A program made the translations under genes and the position numbers. The notes beneath the pieces are model-generated. The model was not told the origin of the DNA. It saw nothing but the letters and a program-made list of their open reading frames with translations, and searched no databases. A stretch of DNA of 64,000 bases from Bradyrhizobium sp. CCBAU 53338 (GTDB lineage Bacteria; Pseudomonadota; Alphaproteobacteria; Rhizobiales; Xanthobacteraceae): contig NZ_CP030048.1 in assembly GCF_015291665.1 (NCBI RefSeq), forward strand, positions 868,001 to 932,000. The letters are read 5' to 3'. How positions within the stretch are numbered: the first letter of the stretch is position 1; each line of letters starts with the position of its first letter. Shown one piece after another: positions 17,097 to 25,058 of the stretch.

Positions 17097-17704
17097 GCGA
17101 GACGGCCGCGCCAGCGAAAGATGCGGCGGGCGCGATTGGGCCCGGGCGGCTCGTGCTCGTGGTCGGTCCCAGCGGCGCCGGCAAGGACACGCTGCTGCGG
17201 CTGGCGCGGGCGGCCTGCTCCGACGACCACGACGTCGTCTTTCCGCGCCGCGTCGTGACGCGCGCGGCCTCCGCCGACGAGGACAATATTGCGGTCAGCC
17301 CGGATGAGTTCGCCCGCGCGCGCGAACACGGCGATTTCGCCGTTCATTGGGACGCGCATGGGCATTCCTATGCCCTGCCGCTGGAGATCAACGACGACAT
17401 CCGCGCCGGGCGCGCCGTCGTCGTCAATGTCTCGCGCACCGTGATCGCCGCGCTGCGCGAAAGATATGCCAACGTCGTCGTGGTCGCGATCACGGCGCCG
17501 CCGGACGTGTTGGCGCAGCGGCTCGCGGCACGCGCGCGTCACAGCGACGGCAATATCGCCGACCGGCTCGCGCGCAGCGTCGATGACGCATCGGCCATTG
17601 CCGATGTCACCATCCTCAATGCGGGGAGCGCCGACTACCATAGCCGCCATCTTCTGCGCGTGATCAAAAATGAATGCTGGCACGAGGAGCGGCCAGTACA
17701 ATAA
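17093..17704 (+). CDS. phnN: ribose 1,5-bisphosphokinase PhnN
   Basis: PhnN phosphorylates ribose 1,5-bisphosphate to PRPP, returning the sugar from C-P lyase to nucleotide metabolism. The 203-residue protein has a guanylate-kinase-like fold with P-loop GPSGAGKDT at residues 25-33 and motifs RRVVTRAAS and HWDAHGHSYALP typical of PhnN. It is the last recognised gene of the phnGHIJKLMN operon. No phnP or phnO follows. A flavoprotein gene starts 10 bp downstream with its own AGGAG, so cotranscription is possible although a shared function is not evident. Confidence 0.93.
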   Translation: MSETAAPAKDAAGAIGPGRLVLVVGPSGAGKDTLLRLARAACSDDHDVVFPRRVVTRAASADEDNIAVSPDEFARAREHGDFAVHWDAHGHSYALPLEINDDIRAGRAVVVNVSRTVIAALRERYANVVVVAITAPPDVLAQRLAARARHSDGNIADRLARSVDDASAIADVTILNAGSADYHSRHLLRVIKNECWHEERPVQ

Positions 17705-17714
17705 GGAGACTGGA

Positions 17715-18326
17715 ATGTCGGTGATTGAGACGGTCGAGCAGCTCGAAGCCATCTACGGCGCCACCAATGACGCCTCGACCGTGAAAGTCGCCGACCACGT
17801 CACGCCACTCTATCGCATCTTCATCGAGAAGGCGCCGTTTGCGGCGCTCGCCACCATCGGACCCGAGGGCATCGACTGCTCGCCGCGCGGCGATCTGCCC
17901 GGCTTCGTGCGCATCCACGATCCCAAGACGCTCATGCTGCCGGATCGACGCGGCAACAACCGGGTCGATTCCCTGCGCAACATCGTGCGCGACCCCAGGG
18001 TGTCGCTGATGTTCCTGATCCCGGGCTCCGGAAACGCCGTTCGCGCCAATGGCCGCGCGCATCTTTCCGTCGATCCCGACCTGCTGGCGTCGTTCAAGGT
18101 CGAAGGCAAGGCCCCGCGCAGTGTCATGGTGATGAACGTCGACGAGATCTACTTCCAGTGCGCCCGCGCCATCGTCCGCTCCGACCTCTGGAATCCCGAC
18201 AAGCGCATCGACTCGAAGACGCTGCCGACACCCGGCCAGATCCTGGCGGAGATGAGCCAGAACAAGGTCGGCGGCGCGGAGTATGATCGGATCTGGCCAG
18301 AGCGCGCGGCGGCGACGATGTGGTGA
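17715..18326 (+). CDS. PPOX-class FMN-binding flavoprotein (MSMEG_1061-type)
   Basis: This 203-residue protein belongs to the pyridoxamine 5'-phosphate oxidase-like split-barrel family. Motifs PFAALATIGPEGIDCSPRGD and MLPDRRGNNRVDSLRNIV match the subgroup often named MSMEG_1061. These proteins bind FMN or F420 and act as small-molecule redox enzymes of largely unknown substrate. The ATG at 17715 follows AAGGAGACTGGA. It lies 10 bp after phnN and could be read through from the phosphonate operon; no phosphonate role is known for the family. Confidence 0.82.
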   Translation: MSVIETVEQLEAIYGATNDASTVKVADHVTPLYRIFIEKAPFAALATIGPEGIDCSPRGDLPGFVRIHDPKTLMLPDRRGNNRVDSLRNIVRDPRVSLMFLIPGSGNAVRANGRAHLSVDPDLLASFKVEGKAPRSVMVMNVDEIYFQCARAIVRSDLWNPDKRIDSKTLPTPGQILAEMSQNKVGGAEYDRIWPERAAATMW

Positions 18327-18356
18327 CCGCTCCGTCTGGACGTGGACGCCGGATTC

Positions 18357-19139
18357 CTAACCGCGTAGCGCTGCCAGCAATTCGTCCGGGCGCTCGGCCA
18401 TGACCATGTGGCCCGCGCCCGGCACCACGACGGTCCTGGCATGCGGGATCGCCGCCGCAAGCGCCTTGCCCGCCTTCGCCGGTGTCATCATGTCCCGTTC
18501 GCCAAGGATGAGGGTCGTCGGCACCTTCACGGTCGCGGCTGCCGTCAGCGCGTTCGCGTAGGCGTTGCAGGCCGACAGATCCCTGAACAGCACGCCCGGC
18601 TCGCAAGCTTTCAGCACCGCCTGCGCGCCACCGTGCATCCACAGCCCCGGCGCAAGGCTGCCGCCGAGCTCGGCGTTGAAGCCGAGACCCCAGATCGAGA
18701 CCATGTCGTTGGCGTCCTGCGAGTTGGCCTCGGCGGCCTTGAGCAGATCGGGGCCGACCGTCATGGTCGCGGCGGTGCCGATCAGGCTCAGCGCCGAGAC
18801 CTTGTCGGGGTGACGTGCAGCGGTCTCCAGCGAGATCAGCGATCCCATGGAATGGCCGATCAGGTGCGCCTTGGCACTGCCGGCAGCATCGAGCAATGCC
18901 GCCGTCCAGTCGGCCAAGTCGGCGATGCTTCCCAGTGACGGCCCGGCCGAGCGGCCGTGACCGGGCAGGTCGGGCGCCAGCACGCCAAAGCCGTGGTGGG
19001 CGAACCAGCGCGTATGCAGCGCCCAGGTCGAATGATCGAAGCCGGCGCCGTGGATGAAGACGACGGTGGGCAGGGATTTGTCTAACTCGCGGCCGCCGGT
19101 TGCGACAAACACATCGGTGCCGTTGACGGAAAGCTTCAT
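18357..19139 (-). CDS. alpha/beta-fold hydrolase
   Basis: This 260-residue alpha/beta hydrolase has the oxyanion segment VFIHGAGFDHSTW, the nucleophile elbow GHSMGS (catalytic Ser), an acid near LILGERD and a catalytic histidine in VPGAGHMVMAE. The whole catalytic triad is therefore visible. It ends the leftward pair with metY, whose stop is only 4 bp upstream of this start, so the two are probably cotranscribed. The substrate is unknown; related proteins hydrolyse small esters or lactones. It converges on the flavoprotein gene at 17715. Confidence 0.85.
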   Translation of the reverse strand: MKLSVNGTDVFVATGGRELDKSLPTVVFIHGAGFDHSTWALHTRWFAHHGFGVLAPDLPGHGRSAGPSLGSIADLADWTAALLDAAGSAKAHLIGHSMGSLISLETAARHPDKVSALSLIGTAATMTVGPDLLKAAEANSQDANDMVSIWGLGFNAELGGSLAPGLWMHGGAQAVLKACEPGVLFRDLSACNAYANALTAAATVKVPTTLILGERDMMTPAKAGKALAAAIPHARTVVVPGAGHMVMAERPDELLAALRG

Positions 19140-19143
19140 CGTC

Positions 19144-20439
19144 TCAAACCTTCTGCGAGATGCGCAGCGCCTGCGCGAGATCGTCGATGATGTCGCTGGC
19201 CGTCTCGATGCCGACCGAGAGCCGCACCAGCTCCTCGCCGATGCCGGCGGCCTTCAGCTGCTCGGCGTCCATCTGCTGATGCGTGGTCGAGGCCGGGTGG
19301 ATCACCAGCGTCTTGGCGTCGCCGACATTGGCGAGATGGCTGATCATGCGCAGCGACTCGATGAACTTGCGCCCGGCGGGCCGTCCGCCCTTGATGCCGA
19401 AGGAGACGATCGAGCCGGCACCGCGCGGCAGCAGCGTCTTCGCAAGCTGATGATCGGGATGGTTCTCCAGCGAGGGATGCAGCACCCAGTCGACGGCCTT
19501 GTTGGTCTTCAGCGCTTCCAGCACCAGATGCGTGTTCTGCATATGCCGGTCCATGCGCACGCCGAGCGTCTCGACGCCCTGCAGGAGCTGGAACGCGTTG
19601 GTCGGCGACAGGCAGGCGCCGAAATCGCGCAAACCTTCCGTGCGGGCACGCATGATGAAGGCCGCCGTGCCGAACTGTTCGTCGAAGACGATGCCGTGAT
19701 AGCCGCCATAGGGCTCGGTCAGCACGCCGAATTTGCCTGATGCGCGCCAGTCGAAGCGGCCGCCGTCGACGAGGGCGCCGCCGATCGCGATGCCGTGGCC
19801 GCCGATCCACTTCGTCGCCGAATGCATCACGATGTCGGCGCCAAGCTCGATCGGCCGGCTGAGATAGGGCGTGGCAAACGTATTGTCGATCAGCAGGGGA
19901 ATCCTTGCGTCATGCGCGATCTGTGCGACCTTCGGGATGTCCAGGACTTCGAGGCCGGGATTGCCGATGGTCTCGCCGATCACCAGTTTTGTGTTCGGCC
20001 TGATCGCTTTCCGGAAGGCATCGTGATCGCGCGGCTTCACGAAGGTCGTGGTGATGCCGAAGCGCGGCAGCGTGTGCGCCAGCAGATTGATGGTGCCGCC
20101 ATAGAGCGAACTCGACGCCACGATGTGGTCGCCGGCATTGAGCAGCGTCGCAATGGCGAGATGCAGCGCGGCCATGCCGCTTGCGGTGCAGATCGCTCCG
20201 ACGCCGCCCTCGAGCGCCGCAAGCCGCTCTTCCAGCACGCCCGTAGTCGGGTTGGAGATGCGCGTATAGATGTGGCCGGCGCGCTCCAGATTGAACAGCG
20301 CGGCGGCGTGATCGGAATCCTGGAACACGTAGGACGTGGTCTGGTAGATCGGCACCGCCCGGGCACCGGTCACGGGATCCGGATGCTGGCCCGCATGCAG
20401 GCTCAGGGTCTCGAAGGCGGGCGGTTTTGGCGCGGGCAT
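19144..20439 (-). CDS. metY: O-acetylhomoserine aminocarboxypropyltransferase (O-acetylhomoserine sulfhydrylase)
   Basis: This PLP-dependent enzyme makes homocysteine from O-acetylhomoserine and sulfide in methionine biosynthesis. The 431-residue length fits MetY rather than the shorter MetB/MetZ. The start FETLSLHAGQHPDPVTGARAV and the segment PIYQTTSYVF are typical. The PLP lysine is in HSATKWIGGHG. The C-terminal RLSVGIETASDIIDDL is the Cys/Met-metabolism family end. No SAM riboswitch pattern was found in the 130 bp upstream. An alpha/beta hydrolase gene follows after 4 bp. Confidence 0.93.
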   Translation of the reverse strand: MPAPKPPAFETLSLHAGQHPDPVTGARAVPIYQTTSYVFQDSDHAAALFNLERAGHIYTRISNPTTGVLEERLAALEGGVGAICTASGMAALHLAIATLLNAGDHIVASSSLYGGTINLLAHTLPRFGITTTFVKPRDHDAFRKAIRPNTKLVIGETIGNPGLEVLDIPKVAQIAHDARIPLLIDNTFATPYLSRPIELGADIVMHSATKWIGGHGIAIGGALVDGGRFDWRASGKFGVLTEPYGGYHGIVFDEQFGTAAFIMRARTEGLRDFGACLSPTNAFQLLQGVETLGVRMDRHMQNTHLVLEALKTNKAVDWVLHPSLENHPDHQLAKTLLPRGAGSIVSFGIKGGRPAGRKFIESLRMISHLANVGDAKTLVIHPASTTHQQMDAEQLKAAGIGEELVRLSVGIETASDIIDDLAQALRISQKV

Positions 20440-20571
20440 GCGTGGCCTCGTTGGTCGGTCGGTGATGGCGGATCTTGTGCCACAAAAACACTGAGGACGT
20501 CAGCCCATTGACAGAGCTGCACGGGCGGACGCAGCGCCAGGCACGAGCGCGAAGAGTCTGTTCGATCCGGC

Positions 20572-21579
20572 TTACAACCCCGTCCGTCCCGCCAGCCGGT
20601 CCCGCACGTCGGCGGCGATCTCGAACGAGCGCAGCCGCGCGGCGTGATCGTAGATCTGCCCTGTCGTCATCAACTCGTCCGCCGCGGTGTCGGCGATCAG
20701 CGCCCTCAGCTTCTCCTCGATCACGGCAGGGCTGCCGACGGCGGAGCAGGCGAGCGATTGCGCGACACCGGCCTTCTCGGCCGGCGACCACAGCGCGTCC
20801 ATGTCGTCGACCGGCGGCGGCAGCTGGCCGGGCGTGCCGCGGCGCAGATTGATGAACTGCTGCTGCAGCGAGGTGAACAAGCGCAGCGCCTCGACGTCGC
20901 TGTCGGCGGCGAACACGTTGACGCCAATCATCGCATAGGGCTTGTCGAGCTGCGCCGAGGGCTCGAACCGCGCGCGATATTCGCGCAGCGCCGGCATCAT
21001 CATCTGCGGCGCGAAATGCGAGGCGAAGGCGAAGGGCAGCCCCAGCATGGCCGCGAGCTGAGCGCCGAACATGCTCGAGCCGAGAATCCACAGCGGCACC
21101 TTCGTGCCCATGCCGGGTACGGCGCGGATGGCCTGGTTCGGTTTGACGTCGCCGAGCAGCGCCTGCAGTTCCAGAACGTCATGCGGAAAGTTTTCGGCGG
21201 CCGTGGCAAGGTCGCGCCGCATGGCCCGCGCGGTGAGCTGGTCGGTGCCGGGGGCGCGGCCGAGGCCGAGATCGATCCGGCCGGGATAGAGCGCCTCCAG
21301 CGTGCCGAACTGCTCGGCGATCACGAGCGGCGAATGGTTCGGCAGCATCACCCCGCCGGAGCCGACGCGGATCGTCCTGGTCCCGCCCGCGACATGCCCG
21401 ATCACCACCGACGTCGCCGCGCTCGCGATCCCCGTCATGTTGTGATGCTCGGCCAGCCAGAACCGCTTGAAGCCCCACGCCTCCGCGTGCCGGGCGAGAT
21501 CGAGCGAATTGCGGAACGCCTGCGACGCATCGGCTCCCTGCTTGATGGGCGCGAGGTCGAGCACGGAAAACGGGATCAT
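20572..21579 (-). CDS. LLM-class flavin-dependent oxidoreductase
   Basis: This 335-residue protein belongs to the bacterial luciferase-like TIM-barrel monooxygenases. It begins [12 protein letters not shown], then has [25 protein letters not shown] and [20 protein letters not shown], the family signature for the single-component YhbW-like subgroup. Such proteins use FMN and are widespread, with few known substrates. It is transcribed alone, away from metY by 132 bp and divergent from the Tat-exported protein gene at 21765. Confidence 0.88.
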   Translation of the reverse strand: MIPFSVLDLAPIKQGADASQAFRNSLDLARHAEAWGFKRFWLAEHHNMTGIASAATSVVIGHVAGGTRTIRVGSGGVMLPNHSPLVIAEQFGTLEALYPGRIDLGLGRAPGTDQLTARAMRRDLATAAENFPHDVLELQALLGDVKPNQAIRAVPGMGTKVPLWILGSSMFGAQLAAMLGLPFAFASHFAPQMMMPALREYRARFEPSAQLDKPYAMIGVNVFAADSDVEALRLFTSLQQQFINLRRGTPGQLPPPVDDMDALWSPAEKAGVAQSLACSAVGSPAVIEEKLRALIADTAADELMTTGQIYDHAARLRSFEIAADVRDRLAGRTGL

Positions 21580-21764
21580 GTGGGGCTGCCGAAATGGGGA
21601 ATCTGCGCGTCCGGGAGAGGCTCATGTAGTGTCACCGCGCAGGATGGGTAGAGCACCCTTCGCAACCCTGTTATGGCGCCCCGTGGCGCCCGTCGTCTCG
21701 GCTGGGCGTTTCGTGCCTGTTGTTGTACGCTCCATGTCGCGCCACCGTTGTCAGGAGGAATGAC

Positions 21765-22268
21765 ATGACCCCTGTCGTACTCAACCGCCGCAACCTCCTC
21801 GTTGCCGGCGGCTCCGTTTTTGCATCGGGCGTCCTGGCGACGGGAGCTTCCGGATTTCTGCTGCCGGCGCGCGCGGAAGGCCTCGCGCCGACTGAATCGA
21901 TGACCGGCGGCGCCAACAACTACCGCAAGGGCGCACCGATCGTGGAGCGGATCGGCAAGGGCGGCTTCTGGATGAGCGGCACCGTTCGCCGCGTCGGCGA
22001 CGGGGCCCCGCTGGCCGGGCAGCGCATCCAGATCTGGGCGCACACGGTCGAAGGGCAGGAGCACGAGCCGCAGAGCCATGGGGCAACGCTCACCGACAGG
22101 GACGGCGCGTTCCGGCTCGAGATGCCGCAGATCATTCCCATCTTCGGCCAGCCGCATGGTCACCTCGCTTATGACAGCGGGGAATTCAAGACAGTCTTTC
22201 TGCGGCCGATCATGCGCAGCCCGAAAGAAACCAGCCTCGAGGCGCACTTCGTGCTTCAGCCGGCCTGA
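21765..22268 (+). CDS. Tat-exported protein with intradiol-dioxygenase-like beta-sandwich
   Basis: This 167-residue protein starts at an ATG preceded by a strong AGGAGG at 21753-21758. The N-terminus LNRRNLLVAGGS carries a twin-arginine motif and is followed by a hydrophobic stretch and an A-rich cleavage region near PARAEG. The mature part, with GTVRRVGDGAPLAGQRIQIW and TLTDRDGAFRLEMP, resembles the beta-sandwich of intradiol dioxygenases. The usual Tyr and His iron ligands are not clearly present; a PHGHLAYD segment is the only His cluster. It lies 5 bp before a membrane bis-heme protein gene, suggesting a periplasmic partner of that protein. Enzymatic activity is unproven. Confidence 0.75.
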   Translation: MTPVVLNRRNLLVAGGSVFASGVLATGASGFLLPARAEGLAPTESMTGGANNYRKGAPIVERIGKGGFWMSGTVRRVGDGAPLAGQRIQIWAHTVEGQEHEPQSHGATLTDRDGAFRLEMPQIIPIFGQPHGHLAYDSGEFKTVFLRPIMRSPKETSLEAHFVLQPA

Positions 22269-22273
22269 TCGCG

Positions 22274-22951
22274 TTGCAAGGGCAAGGCCAAGTGAAAGGC
22301 CAAGTGAAAGGCCAGGTGATAGGCCACGCGCAAGGGTGGAGATCCCTGATCTGGGTCGCCCTCGCTGCGGCCATTGGCGCACCGATCGCGCTCGCAGCGA
22401 CAAGCGAGCAGCTCGCATGGCGCGGTCCGGTCTACGTCCTCGCCGGTTTCGCGGGGATCATTGCCCTCGCTCTGGTGCTGGTTCAGCCGCTGCTGATCGG
22501 CGGATATCTGCCGGGACTATCGGCCTATCGCGCGCGGCGGGCCCATCACTGGATCGGCGGCGCGCTGGCGCTGGCCGTTGTGATCCATGTCGCCGGTCTC
22601 TGGTTCACCAGCCCGCCCGACATGATCGACGCGCTGACCTTCTCCTCGCCGACACCGTTCTCCCCCTTTGGCGTGATCGCGATGTGGGCCATCTTCGCCG
22701 TCGCGCTTCTGGCCGCGCTGCGCCGGCGGCTGCGACTGCGCACGTGGCGCATCGTCCATGTCCCCCTTGCGATCGTCATCGTCGCCTGCAGCGTGGTTCA
22801 TTGCCTGCTGATCGAGGGGACGATGGAGACGATTTCGAAAGCGGCGCTGTGCGTGCTCGTGCTTGCGGCAACGATCAAGGTAATGACCGATCTCTGGCGC
22901 AAGCGGATGGTTCGGAACGAAAATGTTGCGCGGCCGATTCCAGGTCAATGA
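22274..22951 (+). CDS. ferric-reductase-like transmembrane cytochrome (MsrQ/YedZ-like)
   Basis: This 225-residue protein has about six membrane helices and no flavin domain. Two helices carry His pairs 13 residues apart, as in bis-heme ferric reductase domains: one in RAHHWIGGALALAVVIH and one in VHVPLAIVIVACSVVH. This layout resembles MsrQ/YedZ, which feeds electrons to a Tat-exported partner. The gene follows a Tat-exported protein gene by 5 bp. The TTG start at 22274 is uncertain, because the first codons include a 12-bp tandem repeat with in-frame GTG codons at 22292, 22304 and 22316. Confidence 0.8.
   Translation: MQGQGQVKGQVKGQVIGHAQGWRSLIWVALAAAIGAPIALAATSEQLAWRGPVYVLAGFAGIIALALVLVQPLLIGGYLPGLSAYRARRAHHWIGGALALAVVIHVAGLWFTSPPDMIDALTFSSPTPFSPFGVIAMWAIFAVALLAALRRRLRLRTWRIVHVPLAIVIVACSVVHCLLIEGTMETISKAALCVLVLAATIKVMTDLWRKRMVRNENVARPIPGQ
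22284..22319 (+). repeat. 12-bp tandem repeat, three units, at the start of a coding region
   Basis: Units AAGGCCAAGTGA (22284-22295), AAGGCCAAGTGA (22296-22307) and AAGGCCAGGTGA (22308-22319) are followed by a degenerate fourth, TAGGCCACGCG. Each full unit carries an in-frame GTG, so the number of units changes the number of possible start codons. In translation it reads as repeated QVKG. Confidence 0.85.
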
Positions 22952-23088
22952 CCTGGAATGTCGCCATGGATCATCCTGTCGAATGGTAGGCACGCAGGTT
23001 CAGTCGAGCACGTGCGAACCCCGTCGAGCCGCGTGAGCCGTCCCGCGCGCTGCTTGCCGCATCCGGCGTTGGCGCGTATCCTCGCGCC

Positions 23089-23568
23089 ATGACCGACAGC
23101 ACGCCCGATCTGAAAGCGTTCCTGCTCGCGACGCCGTTCTTCGGCGGTCTCGCCGACCCAAGTCTCGACCTCCTGATCTCGATGCTGGTCGAGCGCCGCT
23201 TCGATGTCGGCGCGACGATCGTGGCGGAAGGCGAGCCGGGACGCTCGATGTTCATCGTCAAGTCCGGCCGGCTGGCGGTCGGCAAACGGACGAATGCGGG
23301 GAGTGTGCTCCCGATCTCCGTTCTGGAACCCGGCGACTTCTTCGGCGAGATGACGCTGATCGAAATGCAGAACCGCTCCGCCACGGTGGTCGCGGAGAGT
23401 GAGACGGCGCTCTACGAGCTGACCGCCCAAAAGCTCTATGCCTGCTACAAGGCCGACATCCATGCCTATGTGATCGTCCTGCAGAACATCAATCGCGAGC
23501 TGTGCCGGCGGCTGCGCCGCGCCGACGACCGGTTCACGGGACAGCATGTGAGCGAAGAGGACCACTAG
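23089..23568 (+). CDS. cyclic nucleotide-binding domain protein
   Basis: This 159-residue protein is essentially one cNMP-binding (Crp-type) beta-barrel. Motifs include FFGGLADPSLDLL, EGEPGRSMFIVKSGRLAV and the phosphate-binding cassette region PGDFFGEMTLIE followed by NRSATVVAES. No helix-turn-helix or enzymatic domain follows, so it is not a transcription factor; such single-domain proteins usually regulate a partner. The expected RSA motif for cAMP is present as RSA. It stands alone, 137 bp after the ferric-reductase-like gene. Another cNMP-binding domain in the window is fused to a flavin oxidoreductase (29079-30743). Confidence 0.85.
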   Translation: MTDSTPDLKAFLLATPFFGGLADPSLDLLISMLVERRFDVGATIVAEGEPGRSMFIVKSGRLAVGKRTNAGSVLPISVLEPGDFFGEMTLIEMQNRSATVVAESETALYELTAQKLYACYKADIHAYVIVLQNINRELCRRLRRADDRFTGQHVSEEDH

Positions 23569-24013
23569 AGACGCATTCTGGGTCGAGCGCAGCGAAACGG
23601 ATCGTGCCTGCCGGCGAACCAGCTCTCGATCGATTTCGCTTTCGCCTTTCGAGCGACGGCGGACAAATCGCTGCCGTCCAGCGAGCCCGCTATCCGATGT
23701 GGTTACAGCAACGCCAGCGAATGCAGTGAGTTTCTGTGAAAGCCGAAGGCGATCAAGCCGGAGAGCAGCAACGCAGTCCCAGTCACGATCAGGCAGCACG
23801 CAAGCACTATCGGAGCCTCTGGTTCGTCAGGAATGACCAGGACGATAATGGATAAAATTTTACCGACAATCGAAAGGAAGAATTAACCTTACCTGCGCGG
23901 CCGGCAGGTCTTCTGTGGGATGGGCAGAGCAACTTGTCCGCCGGCGCGCTCGTAGAGCGAAGGCGAAACCCGTCACCGTCCCGAAGTTGGAAGAGATCCG
24001 GCCGCGATGGCGA
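23569..24013 (+). other. 445-bp intergenic region, no supported gene
   Basis: No start-to-stop frame here looks coding on composition or motifs. The part around 23820-23900 is noticeably AT-richer than its surroundings, which may mean promoters or older non-coding DNA. On the minus strand, 23703-23807 would encode a 34-residue hydrophobic peptide from a GTG, but no ribosome binding site supports it. Confidence 0.5.
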
Positions 24014-24961
24014 TCACGTCAGCAGGCGCCTCGCGTTTGCGAGCGTCTGCGACGGAAGTTCTCCGATCGTGTTGCGGTAGAGCTTGGAGAAATCGCCCAT
24101 GTGCCAGAAGCCGTGGGCGCAGGCGCTGGCCTTGACGGTGAGGCCGGGAACTCCGTTGCGGAGCTGCCGGCGGACGGCCCAGAGCCGCTTGAGCTGGCTG
24201 TAGCGCAGCGGACTGGTGCCGCAGACGGCGTGAACGGCGCTGTTCATCGTTCGCGTTGAAATTCCGATCTCTTCCGCGAGAGTGTCGCAGTAGATGTCGG
24301 TGGTGTGGTTGGCGTGGATCGCACGCTCGATGTGATCCACGATTGTCTTGTAACGCGCACGCCCGTCACGGCGGTCGATATACCCCGCGCACATGGCTTC
24401 GTCGAACGAGGAGAACAGCGCCGCTTCGATCGTCTCCGGTGTACCGTTTGCCTCAATGGCTTGGGGCTGTGCGGCAGCCGTCTCGAGAACGCCGCGCAGG
24501 TGCATTTGCAGACGTGCCAATTCGGCGTCAGGCAATCGCAACAGCGCATGGCCGTCTTCGAACGTCAGCCAGCTGTCGGCCAAGGCATCGCGGCGGATCG
24601 ACAGGATGGCGACCAGGCGCCCCTCCGGCTCGTAGACCGTGCAGTTGGCTGCCCCCTTCAGGATGATCAGCGACCGGTCGATTTCCCTGCCGTTCATCCG
24701 CGTCGAGGAGACGTCGTCCATGGGAACGACGATGATGAGCCGGCCGGAAAAGTCGTAACCCCTGATGATGCGCGGAAAGGTCCGCACCAGCGACAGGGAG
24801 CAGGAGGGCAGCGTCACGCTGGCCCGCAGCACGGCGAAATTTCCGGTCCTGAGCGGAATGCTTTCGGCACTGGCATACCGTTCACTCTCGCGAAACTGGT
24901 CGATGTCCGCGTAGCGCACCAGCTCGAGCGATGTCGAGGCATGAAGGTTTCTGAAAAGCAT
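24014..24961 (-). CDS. AraC-family transcriptional regulator
   Basis: This 315-residue regulator has an N-terminal domain like the AraC-binding-2 fold (LVRTFPRIIRGYDFSGRLII) and a C-terminal double helix-turn-helix at about residues 210-312. The first recognition region is CDTLAEEIGISTRTMNSAVH and the second ACAHGFWHMGDFSKLYRNTI. The final FSKLYRNTIGELPSQTL matches the AraC signature, though with a Leu in place of the usual aromatic residue before the Tyr. Its closest neighbours are a chemoreceptor gene on the same strand (98 bp upstream) and an empty region downstream. The target genes and effector are unknown. Confidence 0.88.
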   Translation of the reverse strand: MLFRNLHASTSLELVRYADIDQFRESERYASAESIPLRTGNFAVLRASVTLPSCSLSLVRTFPRIIRGYDFSGRLIIVVPMDDVSSTRMNGREIDRSLIILKGAANCTVYEPEGRLVAILSIRRDALADSWLTFEDGHALLRLPDAELARLQMHLRGVLETAAAQPQAIEANGTPETIEAALFSSFDEAMCAGYIDRRDGRARYKTIVDHIERAIHANHTTDIYCDTLAEEIGISTRTMNSAVHAVCGTSPLRYSQLKRLWAVRRQLRNGVPGLTVKASACAHGFWHMGDFSKLYRNTIGELPSQTLANARRLLT

Positions 24962-25058
24962 CGGAAATTCGAATCAGCTGCAATGATATGAGTTCCATCA
25001 TATTAACGCAGTCGTGGGTTGGGAAAAAGCGGCATTCGCGGTCGTGCTGACCGGAGAG

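Noticed and set aside
20440..20571. Looked for a SAM-II or SAM/SAH riboswitch upstream of metY
   Set aside because: None of the conserved loop strings (such as GCTAAA or the CTTGC-type stem) occur in the spacer.
23703..23807. Possible 34-residue hydrophobic peptide on the minus strand starting with GTG
   Set aside because: No ribosome binding site, no ATG and no conservation evidence; it can be chance in a short hydrophobic frame.
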